Source: JAABTL01 sp964465355
GTDB lineage: Bacteria > Deinococcota > Deinococci > Deinococcales > Trueperaceae
Direction: 5' to 3'
Assembly: GCA_964465355.1 (NCBI GenBank)
Contig: CAYXJZ010000001.1
Span: 66,419-130,418, forward strand
DNA length: 64,000 bases
Position numbers and translations under genes: made by a program. This document shows, in pieces, positions 24,405 through 35,144 of the stretch. Under the pieces are notes generated by a model. That model saw nothing but the letters and a program-made list of their open reading frames with translations, was not told the DNA's origin and did not search any database. Within the stretch, counting starts at the first letter, position 1. Every line of letters starts with the position of its first letter.

Positions 24405-25373
24405 ATGCGTCTCGTGCTCGCCCTGATCATCGCTTGCTCCGCCTTGGCCTTGGCCCAGCCAAGCGGCGTCCTGCGCCTCTACACGTCGCAGCCAGAGGCC
24501 GACGCCGCCACCACGGCCGCCGCCTTCGAAGCCGCCTACCCCGGCGTGTCGGTCACGGTCTTCCGCTCCGGCACGGAGCAGGTCATCGCCCGCTTCCTGC
24601 TCGAAGTGGAAGCCGGCGCTCCTCAGGCCGACGTGCTGTTGCTGGCCGACGCCCCCACCTTCGAGCTGCTGAAGGCCCGCGACCTGCTGCAGAGCTACCA
24701 GCCGGTCGAGGCCGCCGCCATCGCAGCGGCCTACCTCGACCCGGACGGCAGCTACTTCGGCACCAAGATCCTGGCCACGCTGCTGACCTACAACACCGAC
24801 ATGGTCGCCTCGCCGGTGACGAGCTGGGCAGAGCTGGCCGAGCTGCCGGCCGGTCAGGTCATCATGCCGAGCCCCTCCTACTCCGGCGCGGCGGCCTACA
24901 ACCTTGGCGTCAAGACCCGTGACGCCCGCCTCGGCTGGGCCTGGTACGAGGCCCTCGCCAGCCGCGACGTGACCCTGGTGCAGGGCAATGGCGCCGTGCT
25001 GCGCGGCGTGGCCACCGGCGAACGCCCATACGGCGTGGTGGTCGACTTCCTGCCCATCCGTGCTGTCATCGAGGGCTCACCTGTCGGCGTGATCTACCCG
25101 AGTGAAGGCGTGCCCGTCATCACCGAGCCGGTCGGCATCGTGCGCGGCACCCCCAACCTCGAGGCGGCCCAGGCCTTCGTCGACTTCCTGCTCTCCGCCG
25201 CCGGTCAGCAGGTGGCGGTGGACATGGGCTACATGCCGCTGCGCGCCGACCTCGCCCCACCTGCCGGCTTCCCTGCCCTGAGCGAGCTGACGCTGCTGAG
25301 CGCCGATCCAGCCGACCTGGCCGCCACCCGCGACGCCGACAAGGAGCGCTTCGCCGAGCTCTTCGGCGAGTGA
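24405..25373 (+). CDS. periplasmic iron-type ABC transporter binding protein
   Basis: A 322-residue extracellular solute-binding protein (family 1, FbpA/AfuA-like). The signal peptide is RLVLALIIACSALALAQ, without a lipobox at the cleavage site. The mature part begins GVLRLYTSQPEADAATTAAA. Further landmarks are VFRSGTEQVIARFLLEVEAG, ADVLLLADAPTFELL and QVIMPSPSYSGAAAYN. Relatives bind Fe(III), phosphonate or other small ligands; the paired Tyr ligands of FbpA are not clearly recognisable. The start is backed by CGGAGGAACC, with a TAGGCT -10 box at 24377-24382. The permease follows one base after the stop. Confidence 0.85.
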   Translation: MRLVLALIIACSALALAQPSGVLRLYTSQPEADAATTAAAFEAAYPGVSVTVFRSGTEQVIARFLLEVEAGAPQADVLLLADAPTFELLKARDLLQSYQPVEAAAIAAAYLDPDGSYFGTKILATLLTYNTDMVASPVTSWAELAELPAGQVIMPSPSYSGAAAYNLGVKTRDARLGWAWYEALASRDVTLVQGNGAVLRGVATGERPYGVVVDFLPIRAVIEGSPVGVIYPSEGVPVITEPVGIVRGTPNLEAAQAFVDFLLSAAGQQVAVDMGYMPLRADLAPPAGFPALSELTLLSADPADLAATRDADKERFAELFGE

Positions 25374-25374
25374 G

Positions 25375-27108
25375 TTGAAGCAGGGGTCCACCCGACACCC
25401 GGGGTCACGTGGGCCATCGCTGCGCCACCTGTCACGCGGCCTCCTGAGCCCTGCCGGCCTGCTGCTGGCAGGGCTGCTCCTGTTGCTGCTGTTCACCAAC
25501 GCCCTGCCCCTCTGGCGTCTGCTGCAACGCGCCCTCGACACCGACGCCATCGCCTGGCTGTGGCAGAGCGCCCCGGCCAGGCGGGCCCTGCTCAACTCGC
25601 TCAGGGTCTCGGCCCTTGTGGCGCTGCTGGCCACCACGTCCGGCGCCGTCCTCGCCCTGCTGCTCGAGCGGCTGGAGCTCCCTGGCCGTCGCGGCCTGCG
25701 GCTGCTGCTGCTCCTGCCGCTCATCGTCCCGCCGCAGATCATGGCCATCGCCTGGATCGGTTGGGCCGGACCAGCCGGCCTGCTGAGCCGCGCCGTGCGC
25801 AACGCCCTCGGCACCACCCAGGCGCCTTGGGCGCTGTACAGCGAGGGCGGCATCGTCCTGCTGCTCAGCCTCTTCGCTCTTCCGGTGGCCTACCTCACGG
25901 TGGCGGCCGGGCTGTCCAGGCTGCCCAAGAGCCTGGAGGAGGCGGCCAGGCTGGACGGGGCCGGCCTGGCCGCCGTGGCCACCTGGGTGGTCCTGCCCGT
26001 GCTGCGCCCTTACCTGCTGGCGGCCACCATGCTCACCTTCCTCGCCGCCCTCGGCAACTTCGGCATCCCCGCCCTGCTCGGCATCCCCGCCCGCTTCCTG
26101 ATGCTGCCGACGCTCATCTACCAGCGGGTGACCAGCTTCGCCAGCGGCGGCTTCGCCCAGGCCGCCACGCTGGCCCTGCTGCTGGCCGTGGCCGCCGTCC
26201 TCGCCCTGCTGGCGCAGCAGCGCATGAACCAGCGGGCGCACCCGCTGGACACCCAACTCGACCGGCCCCACCGCTACCCGGTCGGACCATGGCGCTGGCC
26301 CTTGTCGCTGGCCGTGTGGATGGTGATGGGCGGGCTGCTGACCATCGGGCCCTTCGCGGCCATGCTGCTCACCAGCCTGACGCGCGCCTACGGCCTGCCG
26401 CCCACCTTGGCCAACCTCGACCTGCGCCACTACGTCTTCGTCCTCAGCCGACTCGACGCCTTCCCCCGCGCCTTGCTCAACAGCCTGCTGCTGGCGGGGG
26501 CGGCTGCCGCCATCGCGGCCCTGCTGGCCATGGCCATCGGCTACCTCTTGGCCAAGTGGGGCAAGCGCGGGCTGTGGCTGCAGATGCTGGTCGACCTGCC
26601 GTACGCGCTGCCAGGCATCGTCTTCGCCCTCGCCCTGATCCTGAGCTGGCTGCCCTCCCCCATCCCCGGCCTACGCCTCTACGGCACGGTGTGGTTGCTC
26701 GGCCTTGCCTACGTCGGCCACTACCTTGCCTTCGCCCTGCAACCCATCGGCGCCGCCTGGCGTCAGCTCGATCCTGCGCTGGAGGAGGCAGCCCGCATCG
26801 ACGGCGCCGGTGTGCTGCAGTCCATGCGCTGGGTGCTGCTGCCGGTCATCGCACCGACGGTGGTGGTGGCCGGCCTGCTGGTCTTCCTCAACGCCGTCTC
26901 GGAGATCTCGATCTCGGCGCTGCTGGCCGGGTCGGGCTCGGAGACCCTCGGCTGGCTCATCTTCGGCCTGGAGCAGGCAGGGGACGGCCAGCGGGCGGCG
27001 GCCCTGTCGGTGGTCATGGTGGCGGCGCTGAGCCTGCTCGGCTTGGTGGTGGCTGCCTTGCGCGCCTGGTCGAGACGGGACCAGCAGCCAGAGGCGGAGA
27101 GGGCCTAG
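25375..27108 (+). CDS. fused two-domain ABC permease (FbpB/ThiP-type)
   Basis: A 577-residue inner-membrane permease with about twelve hydrophobic segments arranged as two tandem binding-protein-dependent transport domains. Each has an EAA loop that contacts the ATPase: LEEAARLDGAGLAAVATWVV near residue 190 and LEEAARIDGAGVLQSMRWVL near 470. This is the FbpB/ThiP layout. The start is a TTG one base after the binding-protein stop; it has no strong ribosome-binding site, so coupling is likely. No ATPase gene follows, so this importer must use an ATP-binding subunit encoded elsewhere. Confidence 0.88.
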   Translation: MKQGSTRHPGSRGPSLRHLSRGLLSPAGLLLAGLLLLLLFTNALPLWRLLQRALDTDAIAWLWQSAPARRALLNSLRVSALVALLATTSGAVLALLLERLELPGRRGLRLLLLLPLIVPPQIMAIAWIGWAGPAGLLSRAVRNALGTTQAPWALYSEGGIVLLLSLFALPVAYLTVAAGLSRLPKSLEEAARLDGAGLAAVATWVVLPVLRPYLLAATMLTFLAALGNFGIPALLGIPARFLMLPTLIYQRVTSFASGGFAQAATLALLLAVAAVLALLAQQRMNQRAHPLDTQLDRPHRYPVGPWRWPLSLAVWMVMGGLLTIGPFAAMLLTSLTRAYGLPPTLANLDLRHYVFVLSRLDAFPRALLNSLLLAGAAAAIAALLAMAIGYLLAKWGKRGLWLQMLVDLPYALPGIVFALALILSWLPSPIPGLRLYGTVWLLGLAYVGHYLAFALQPIGAAWRQLDPALEEAARIDGAGVLQSMRWVLLPVIAPTVVVAGLLVFLNAVSEISISALLAGSGSETLGWLIFGLEQAGDGQRAAALSVVMVAALSLLGLVVAALRAWSRRDQQPEAERA

Positions 27109-27503
27109 GCTGCGGTGCTCATACGCTGCACCAGCGTCAGGGCAACACAGGCCAGCACCGTCAGCACGGCAAGGAGCATGCGCGGCCACGGCGGCGGGCG
27201 GCGGTTGTTGCGGTTGCGTCCAAGCAGCAGTCGGTGCCCCTCTGGGTGGGGACGCTCGGTGACGAAGAGCACCACCACCAGCGCCGCGGCCAGGTAGCTG
27301 GGCAGCAGGTCGCTGCGGCTGCCCTCCAGCGCCAGTTGGGCGATCAAGGCCGCGCCCACCAGCAGCGCGAGGAGCGAGCGCCAGGCCGCGCCGGAGACGC
27401 CACGGACGAGCACCAGCAGAGCCCGCAGCAGCAAGGCCAGCCACAACAGCACCTGCCAGTCGCTGAGCTCGAGACTGGCAGGAAGGAAGGATCCCCAGTT
27501 CAC
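27105..27503 (-). CDS. small integral membrane protein
   Basis: A 132-residue protein that I do not recognise, with about four hydrophobic segments: WQVLLWLALLLRALLVLVRG, SLLALLVGAALIAQLAL, YLAAALVVVLFV and MLLAVLTVLACVALTLV. A basic loop RNRNNRRPPPWPR lies before the last one. The GTG start overlaps the stop of the upstream CoA-transferase gene by four bases, so it is translationally coupled to it. The 3' end overlaps the convergent permease gene by four bases. Confidence 0.6.
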   Translation of the reverse strand: MNWGSFLPASLELSDWQVLLWLALLLRALLVLVRGVSGAAWRSLLALLVGAALIAQLALEGSRSDLLPSYLAAALVVVLFVTERPHPEGHRLLLGRNRNNRRPPPWPRMLLAVLTVLACVALTLVQRMSTAA

Positions 27504-28717
27504 GCACCCAACCGTACGACACCGGCGGCTGCCAGGTCGGCCACCTCGGCCTCGCTCAGGCCGAGCACCTCACGCAGCAGCGCCCGACCATGCTCACCGA
27601 GCCGGGGGGATGGACCAGGCGGGCGAGCGGCAGCGCCGAAGGGGCTGGCCACCGTGGTGAAGGGGCCGCCGACCGGATCGTCCACCTCGGCGAGCAGGCC
27701 GCGGGCGGTGACCTGGGGATCGCGCAAGGCCTCGGCCAGGTCGAGCACGGGGGTGGCAGGCACGCCAGCAGCCACCAGGCGATCCACCCAGTCGGCCCGC
27801 GGCGCGCTGCGGAAGACATCGGCCAGCAGCTCCACCAGTACCTTGCGGTGGCGAACACGGGCCGGGTTGGTGGCGTAGCGCGCGTCGTCGGCCAGTTCCG
27901 GCCGACCGATCACCGCTGCAAGGGCCTTGAACTGGCGGTCGTTGCCGCAAGCCACCACCAGGGCGGCGTCCTCGGCCTCGAAGGCCTGGTAGGGCACGAT
28001 GCTTGGGTGGGCGCTGCCCAAGCGCTCGGGCGGCTGGTCGGTGAGCAGGGTGGCCTGGGCCTGGTTGACCAGGCTGGCCAGCGCCACCTCGAAGAGCGAG
28101 ACGTCCAGATGCCGCCCGAGGCCGGTGCGCTGACGGGCATGCAGCGCGGCGAGGATGCCCACGGTCGCCTGCAGGCCGGTGAGCACGTCGATCCAGGCCA
28201 CCGCCAACTTGACCGGCGGTTGGCCAGGGCTGCCGGTGGCGGCCATCAGGCCGCTCAGGGCCTGCAGGGCGGCGTCGTAGCCGGGGTCCTCGGCGCGTGG
28301 CCCGTCCGGGCCGAAACCAGTGATGGAGCAGGTCACCAGGCTGGGCTTGGCGGAGCGCAGGCTGGCGGCATCAAGGCCGTAGCGTGCCAGGCCGCCCACC
28401 TTGAAGTTGTCCACCACCACATCGGCGGCCAAGGCCAGTCGCCGCACCAAGGCCGCGCCCCGCGGATCCTTGAGGTCGATGGCCAGGCTCTGCTTGTGGC
28501 GGTTGACGCTGAGGAAGTAGGCGCTGCGGGGCTCGGCCTTCTCCGCGGGCAGGTCATCACGCGCCGGCAGGAAGGGCGGCCCCCAGCCACGGGTCTCGTC
28601 GCCTTGCAGCGACTCCACCTTCCACACCGTGGCCCCGAGGTCGGCCAGCTGCTGGGTGGCGTATGGCCCGGCCAAGACGCGGGAGAGGTCGAGCACCAGC
28701 AAGCCGCTCAAGTCCAT
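27500..28717 (-). CDS. CaiB/BaiF family (class III) CoA-transferase
   Basis: A 405-residue class III CoA-transferase, which moves CoA between carboxylic acids. The N-terminal LVLDLSRVLAGPYATQQLAD with a likely Asp nucleophile farther on (PGYDAALQALSGLMAATG) matches the CaiB/BaiF family. Other landmarks are YFLSVNRHKQSLAIDLKDP, ADVVVDNFKVGGLARYGLD and the family's C-terminal AGVPATPVLDLAEAL. ATG at 28717, six bases after TACACT, so leaderless. Relatives act on carnitine, bile acids, formate/oxalate and other acids; the substrate here is unknown. It forms an operon with the small membrane protein. Confidence 0.9.
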   Translation of the reverse strand: MDLSGLLVLDLSRVLAGPYATQQLADLGATVWKVESLQGDETRGWGPPFLPARDDLPAEKAEPRSAYFLSVNRHKQSLAIDLKDPRGAALVRRLALAADVVVDNFKVGGLARYGLDAASLRSAKPSLVTCSITGFGPDGPRAEDPGYDAALQALSGLMAATGSPGQPPVKLAVAWIDVLTGLQATVGILAALHARQRTGLGRHLDVSLFEVALASLVNQAQATLLTDQPPERLGSAHPSIVPYQAFEAEDAALVVACGNDRQFKALAAVIGRPELADDARYATNPARVRHRKVLVELLADVFRSAPRADWVDRLVAAGVPATPVLDLAEALRDPQVTARGLLAEVDDPVGGPFTTVASPFGAAARPPGPSPRLGEHGRALLREVLGLSEAEVADLAAAGVVRLGA

Positions 28718-28824
28718 GGAAGAAGTGTACGACCGGCTGCGCGGCGGCAGGCGGCGTATCGTGGCCGCAACCGAGGAACCCGGGCCGCAGCGTCTGGGCC
28801 GGGTCCGGGTGGGCGAGGAGGCCG

Positions 28825-29328
28825 ATGAGCCGTCAGCAGGCCAGGCTGAGGTGGTTGGGTGGCACGCTGGCCGGTCTGGCGATGGTCGTCTCGCTGCCTT
28901 TGGCCTACGAGGTGCTGTGGCGCGCCGGTCCTGAGCTGGTGGTGGGCGTCGCCGACGGTGAGGAACTGCTTCGTCTGTCGCTGAAGACCGACCCCACCTG
29001 GGAGCTTGTGTGGACGGACCCAGCCAGCGGCGCGAGCGTGCGCGACGTCTACCTCTTCGGCGAAGGCGGCATCCGCCTCAGCGACCGTCTGGCGCCGTCG
29101 CCAGGCCTCGACCATCCCGACCACCCCATCGAAGGCGGCCTGGTGCAGGACGACGGTGATGGCGGCACCTGGATCAGCGGACTGGACATGCCTGTGCCCG
29201 GTGATGTGCACGAGTTCTCCAGCGGCGACGCCGAAGCACCCACCAGGCTGGTGCACGCCGGTCGAGACTTCGACCTGGTCGCGGCCCAGGGGCCGCGCAG
29301 GCTGCGGCTGTGGGTGGAGGCGCCCTAG
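28825..29328 (+). CDS. membrane-anchored DUF1850-like hypothetical protein
   Basis: A 167-residue protein with one N-terminal hydrophobic segment (LAGLAMVVSLPLAYEVLW) and a beta-rich extracytoplasmic domain. LRLSLKTDPTWELVWTDPAS then GASVRDVYLFGEGG recalls DUF1850, where a wTH-S-V motif sits in the same place; that motif is only partly kept. DUF1850 proteins often neighbour TRAP/TAXI transporters, which are not seen here. The ATG at 28825 follows GCGAGGAGG. Function unknown. Confidence 0.6.
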   Translation: MSRQQARLRWLGGTLAGLAMVVSLPLAYEVLWRAGPELVVGVADGEELLRLSLKTDPTWELVWTDPASGASVRDVYLFGEGGIRLSDRLAPSPGLDHPDHPIEGGLVQDDGDGGTWISGLDMPVPGDVHEFSSGDAEAPTRLVHAGRDFDLVAAQGPRRLRLWVEAP

Positions 29329-29370
29329 GGCGCGGCTGGCGCCCCAGGACCGTCGTCAAGCTGGCGCACC

Positions 29371-30323
29371 CTAGCGACCCAGCAGCGCCAGGGCCAGGTC
29401 AGGCCGATCGGTGATCAGGGCGCCGACGCCAAGGTCGAGCAGCCGCTGCATCTCGGCCTCGTCGTTGATGGTCCAGACGTCGAGCCGCACGTTGCGCTCA
29501 TGCAGGCCCCGCACCATGGCCCAGGTCACCACCGGGACGGGGCCCTGCCGCACCGGCACCTGGAAGGCGTCGGCGGCTGGGCTGGTGGCCCGGCCAAGGC
29601 CGAGCAGGTTGAGGATCAGGAAGTTGCGCACCTCGTCGGGTCCGGCCGAGGTGGCCACCTCGGGGCAGAGGCGGCGGAACTCGTGCAGGTTGCGCTGCAC
29701 GAAGGAGGCCACCATCACGCTGTGCTCGCGGCCCGTCTCGCGGATGAGGTCGCAGGTGGCGGCAGGCACGCGTGGGTCGTCCGCCTTCATGTCGATGTTG
29801 ACGCCGACGTCGGGGAAGGTCTCCAGCACCTCGCGCAGGGTGGGCACCGTGAGGCCCTCGCCACGGTAGGGGAACTCGCCCTCTGCGCCACCGGGCGCTC
29901 GCCAGTGGTAAGCACCGTCGAGGGCCTGGATCTGGGCCAGGGTCATGGCGTCGACCCGCCCGCTGCCGTCGGTGGTGCGGTCGACCGTGTCGTCGTGGAT
30001 GACGATCAACTCACCGTCGAAGGTGATCTGGCTGTCCAGCTCCAGGACGTCGACGCCAAGCGCAGCAGCGCCCGCGAAGGCCAGCATGGTGTTGCCTGGC
30101 CACAGGTGGTCGCCGCCGGCATGGGCGTGCACATGCACCCGGTCGGCCAGGAAGCCGTCGTAGTAGGGCCGGTCGGCGCGGGGTGAGCCGAGGGCCCAGG
30201 ACACCAGGTAGGCGGCCAGGCCGAGCATGAGCAGCCCGAGCAGGAAACGCGGCCAGCGCCTGGACCGCCCCGGGGAGCGCGGCGCAGGTTGGGCCTGCCG
30301 GACCCTCGAAGCCCGGCCTACCA

Positions 30324-30324
<1 letters not shown>
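29371..30324 (-). CDS. glycerophosphodiester phosphodiesterase family protein
   Basis: A 317-residue membrane-anchored GDPD. After a basic N-terminus there is one hydrophobic helix (FLLGLLMLGLAAYLVSWAL). The catalytic domain follows: HVHAHAGGDHLWPGNTMLAF, LELDSQITFDGELIVIHDD and TVDRTTDGSGRV supply the Glu, Asp and His metal ligands. The common HRG motif is HAG here. GVNIDMKAD and LDVWTINDEAEMQRLLDLGV complete the TIM barrel. The ATG overlaps the rpoD stop by one base (TGATG), so it is translated from the rpoD transcript. Confidence 0.9.
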
Positions 30325-32306
<1,982 letters not shown>

Positions 32307-32333
32307 GGTGCCTCCTCGTGACATGCGACGAAA

Positions 32334-32355
32334 GCCGGGCCTCAGGAGGCCCGGC
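32334..32355 (-). promoter_or_regulatory. stem-loop in the rpoD leader (possible attenuator)
   Basis: A perfect 9-bp stem (GCCGGGCCT / AGGCCCGGC) with a four-base loop. On the minus strand it is followed directly by TTTCG. It sits 28 bases upstream of the rpoD start and just after the likely promoter, so it lies in the 5' leader. It could act as an early attenuator or a stabilising 5' hairpin. Confidence 0.55.
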
Positions 32356-32368
32356 AAGATGACGGGCC

Positions 32369-32398
32369 ATCCTACCACGGAGCGGCCGTATAGCCCAA
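32369..32398 (-). promoter_or_regulatory. probable rpoD promoter
   Basis: On the minus strand TTGGGC (32398-32393), an 18-base spacer and TAGGAT (32374-32369). It lies just upstream of the leader stem-loop. Moderate match only. Confidence 0.45.
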
Positions 32399-32561
32399 CG
32401 CCAGGCGACCTGGAAGCGGTGCCCCCAGCACGTAGGGACACATGTCCCGACGGTGCTACCAGGGTGCTAGCATCCCCCTACGCGGCGTCAGGCCGAAGTC
32501 ATCTCTCAGAGTGACAGGGTACCCGAGTCTCGGCCAGGGTTCCCGCCGCTGGAGGTTCTAC

Positions 32562-33548
32562 ATGCGTTGGATCCGCAACCTAGCCATCATCGGCATCCTG
32601 GCGGCCTTCACCGCCGCCCAAGCCCAGGAGCGTCCGGTCATCCGGGCCGCCATGGAGGCAGCCGGCACCTTCTCGTGGATCATCCACGGCATGGACTACT
32701 TCGGCACCGACATCCTCAACGGCATCAGCGTCGAGGGCACCTTCTACGCCAGCAAGCCGGCCGTGGAACTGGCCCTGCTCGGCGGCGAGGCCGACGTCAA
32801 CGTCGGCGACTTCCTGGCGCCCGTCACCATGCGCGATGCAGGCATCCCCGTCACCGGCATCTACTCCTACGCCACCGCCGTCGGCGGCCTTGTGGTCCCC
32901 ACCGGCAGCGACATCACCAGCGTGGCCGACCTGCGCGGCCGCACCGTGGCGGCCGGCAGTGTGCGCGACAAGAGCGTGCTCATCCTGCGCGCCCTGACCA
33001 TCTCGCAGTACGGCTTCGACATCCAGGAGGACGGCGAGATCATCGCGGCCGCCGCGCCCCTGATGCAGCAACTCATCGCCAACGGCGAGGTCGACGCCGG
33101 CCTGCCCCTGTGGCACTTCGTCGCACGCATCGAGGCCGCCGGCCAGGGCCGCGACATCATGCCCGTCACCGAGATGCTGGCCGCCCTCGGCCTGCCCTCC
33201 GACCTGCCCAACCTGGTGGTCATCGCCCGCGACGAGCTGGCGCCTGAGCTCAAGACCGCCTTCATCGCCGCCATGAACGAGACGGTCGAACTGATGAAGG
33301 CCACCCCCAACGGCGACCCCTTCTGGCAGTCCATCCTCGACGCCGAGCTCTACAGCCTTCCCAACCCCGCCGACTTCCCCGCCGTGGTGGACCGCTGGCG
33401 TCAGGGCACACCGGATGGCTGGTCACAGACGCATATCGACGGCCTCATCGAGATGGTAGAACGCTTGGTCGAGCTGGCAGGTGCCGAAGTCGTCGGGGTA
33501 GAATCCGTCCCATCTGACGCCTACTCCATCGCCTTCAACCCACGCTGA
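32562..33548 (+). CDS. NMT1/SsuA-type ABC transporter substrate-binding protein
   Basis: A 328-residue periplasmic binding protein of the NMT1/THI5/SsuA class. The signal peptide is RWIRNLAIIGILAAFTAAQA. The binding fold is seen in IRAAMEAAGTFSWIIHGMDY, ALLGGEADVNVGDFLAPVTM, VGGLVVPTGSDITSVADLRG and TVAAGSVRDKSV. Relatives bind sulfonates, nitrate, pyrimidine precursors or other small anions; the ligand is unknown. The ATG at 32562 follows GGAGG; upstream codons are unused. TAGCAT at 32468-32473 could be the -10 box. It is the first gene of a six-gene operon that also carries Ped-like ABC genes. Confidence 0.85.
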   Translation: MRWIRNLAIIGILAAFTAAQAQERPVIRAAMEAAGTFSWIIHGMDYFGTDILNGISVEGTFYASKPAVELALLGGEADVNVGDFLAPVTMRDAGIPVTGIYSYATAVGGLVVPTGSDITSVADLRGRTVAAGSVRDKSVLILRALTISQYGFDIQEDGEIIAAAAPLMQQLIANGEVDAGLPLWHFVARIEAAGQGRDIMPVTEMLAALGLPSDLPNLVVIARDELAPELKTAFIAAMNETVELMKATPNGDPFWQSILDAELYSLPNPADFPAVVDRWRQGTPDGWSQTHIDGLIEMVERLVELAGAEVVGVESVPSDAYSIAFNPR

Positions 33549-33561
33549 CCATAGGGGGCTC

Positions 33562-34392
33562 GTGAGCGATCAACAGACGGCTGCCGGCCTGCGAGCCGAA
33601 CGCCGCACACGATCGGCAAGGAGGGAGGGCGGTCTCACGATCGCCCTCCAGTTCGTGTCGTACGGCTCCATCCTGCTGCTGTGGGTCCTGCTCAGCAGGG
33701 TCCTTGGCGACGTGCTGCCCGGTCCCATGGAGACCTGGGCCTTCATCGTGCGCGAGTACCAGCGCGGGGCCCTGACCCGCCACCTGTGGATCACCACAGA
33801 GCGCGTGCTCGTCTCCTTCGTGGTGGCCATGGCCATCGGCGTGGCTGCCGGCACGGCCATGGGCCTGTCCAAGCGCGTCGACCATCTGCTGCAGGGGTGG
33901 CTCATGCTCACCCTCACCGTCCCCCGTATCTTGCTGTTCGTCATCGCCTACCTGACCATGGGGCTCAACGACCGTTCTCTGGTCATCGCCCTCATCATCA
34001 CCGTGGTGCCCACCATCGTCGTCGCCCTGCGCGAGGGCACCCGCGCCATCGACCGCGGCCTCGTCGAGATGGCCACCGCCTTCCGCCGCGGCCGCTGGGA
34101 CCTGTGGTGGCGGGTGGTCCTGCCCCAGCTCATGCCCTACGTGGTCGGCACCGCCCGCGGCGCCCTCGCACTGGCCTGGAAGATGGTGGTGCTGGGTGAG
34201 CTCATCGGCCGCACCAGCGGGGTGGGTTACCAGATCTCCTTCTACTTCCAGTTCTTCAACATGCGCGGCATCCTTGCCTACGGCGTGACCATGATGGTGG
34301 TGCTTGCCGTCATCGACCTGGTGCTGATGGGCTGGCTGCAGCGCCGGGCCTTCCGTTGGCGGGCGCCGGTGAAGGTGGGGGCGGTGGGCTGA
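33562..34392 (+). CDS. SsuC/TauC-type ABC transporter permease
   Basis: A 276-residue inner-membrane permease with about six membrane segments, beginning LQFVSYGSILLLWVLLSRVL. It is of the nitrate/sulfonate/taurine type. The EAA-type loop is EMATAFRRGRWDLWWRVVLP (about residues 170-190), the ATPase contact. PYVVGTARGALALAWKMVVL follows as in SsuC. GTG start at 33562 behind GGGGGC, 13 bases after the binding-protein stop. Its stop overlaps the ATPase start (TGATG), so the three form one importer. Confidence 0.9.
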   Translation: MSDQQTAAGLRAERRTRSARREGGLTIALQFVSYGSILLLWVLLSRVLGDVLPGPMETWAFIVREYQRGALTRHLWITTERVLVSFVVAMAIGVAAGTAMGLSKRVDHLLQGWLMLTLTVPRILLFVIAYLTMGLNDRSLVIALIITVVPTIVVALREGTRAIDRGLVEMATAFRRGRWDLWWRVVLPQLMPYVVGTARGALALAWKMVVLGELIGRTSGVGYQISFYFQFFNMRGILAYGVTMMVVLAVIDLVLMGWLQRRAFRWRAPVKVGAVG

Positions 34393-35144
34393 TGGCCACC
34401 ATCCGCGCGCAGGGCATCACCAAGGCCTACCCGCTGCAGGACGGCGGCGAGCGCCTTGCCCTCAGCCAGGTCGACCTGAACGTGGACCATGGCGAGTTCG
34501 TCTGCCTGCTCGGCCCCTCCGGCTGCGGAAAGACCACCTTGCTCAACATCCTCTCCGGACTCGACCGCGCCGACGCGGGCATCGTGGAGGTCCACACCGA
34601 AGAAGGCCGGCCCGCCACCATGGGTTACGTCTTCCAGGAGCACCGTCTGCTGCCCTGGCTGAAGGTGGCCGACAACCTGCGCTTCGTGCTCGACCAGCGC
34701 GGGCGGGAGGCCGACGAGCTGGTGGCCTACTGGCTGGAGCGCGTCGGCCTGGCGGGTCGTGGCCAGGACTACCCCAGGCAGCTGTCCATCGGCCAGCGGC
34801 AGCGGGTGGCGGTGGCAAGGGCCCTGATCATCAGGCCGGACGTGCTGTTCATGGACGAGCCCTTCTCCGCCCTCGATGAGCTCACCGCCGGCCGGATGCG
34901 CGAGGAGCTGCTGGATCTGTGGGCCGAGCTCGGCTGCACGGTCGTGTTCGTCACCCACAACCCGCTGGAGGCCACCTTCGTGGCCGACCGCATCGTGGTC
35001 ATGACGCCGGGGCCTGGCCGGGTCGTGAGCGACTACCGTGTGAGCGACGAACTGCCGAGGCCGCGTGACGGCGACGACCCCAAACTGTGGGAGGCGTCGC
35101 GGGTGGCGGTACGGGCGTTGAGAGGAGATCCCAGTGGGCTCTGA
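34392..35144 (+). CDS. SsuB/TauB-type ABC transporter ATP-binding protein
   Basis: A 250-residue ATPase energising the NMT1/SsuA-type importer. Walker A is LLGPSGCGKTTLLN near residue 42, the Q-loop is in GYVFQEHRLLPWL, the signature is LSIGQRQRVAVARAL, Walker B is VLFMDEPFSALDEL, and the switch His is in VVFVTHNPLEATFVAD. The ATG at 34392 shares a base with the permease stop. An upstream GTG in frame lies inside the permease and is less likely. The next gene starts 11 bases before this one ends, which ties the Ped-like transporter to the same transcript. Confidence 0.93.
   Translation: MATIRAQGITKAYPLQDGGERLALSQVDLNVDHGEFVCLLGPSGCGKTTLLNILSGLDRADAGIVEVHTEEGRPATMGYVFQEHRLLPWLKVADNLRFVLDQRGREADELVAYWLERVGLAGRGQDYPRQLSIGQRQRVAVARALIIRPDVLFMDEPFSALDELTAGRMREELLDLWAELGCTVVFVTHNPLEATFVADRIVVMTPGPGRVVSDYRVSDELPRPRDGDDPKLWEASRVAVRALRGDPSGL

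Noticed and set aside
32334..32355. The rpoD leader hairpin as a terminator of an upstream gene
   Set aside because: The neighbouring upstream gene is transcribed in the opposite direction, so there is no minus-strand transcript from it to end.
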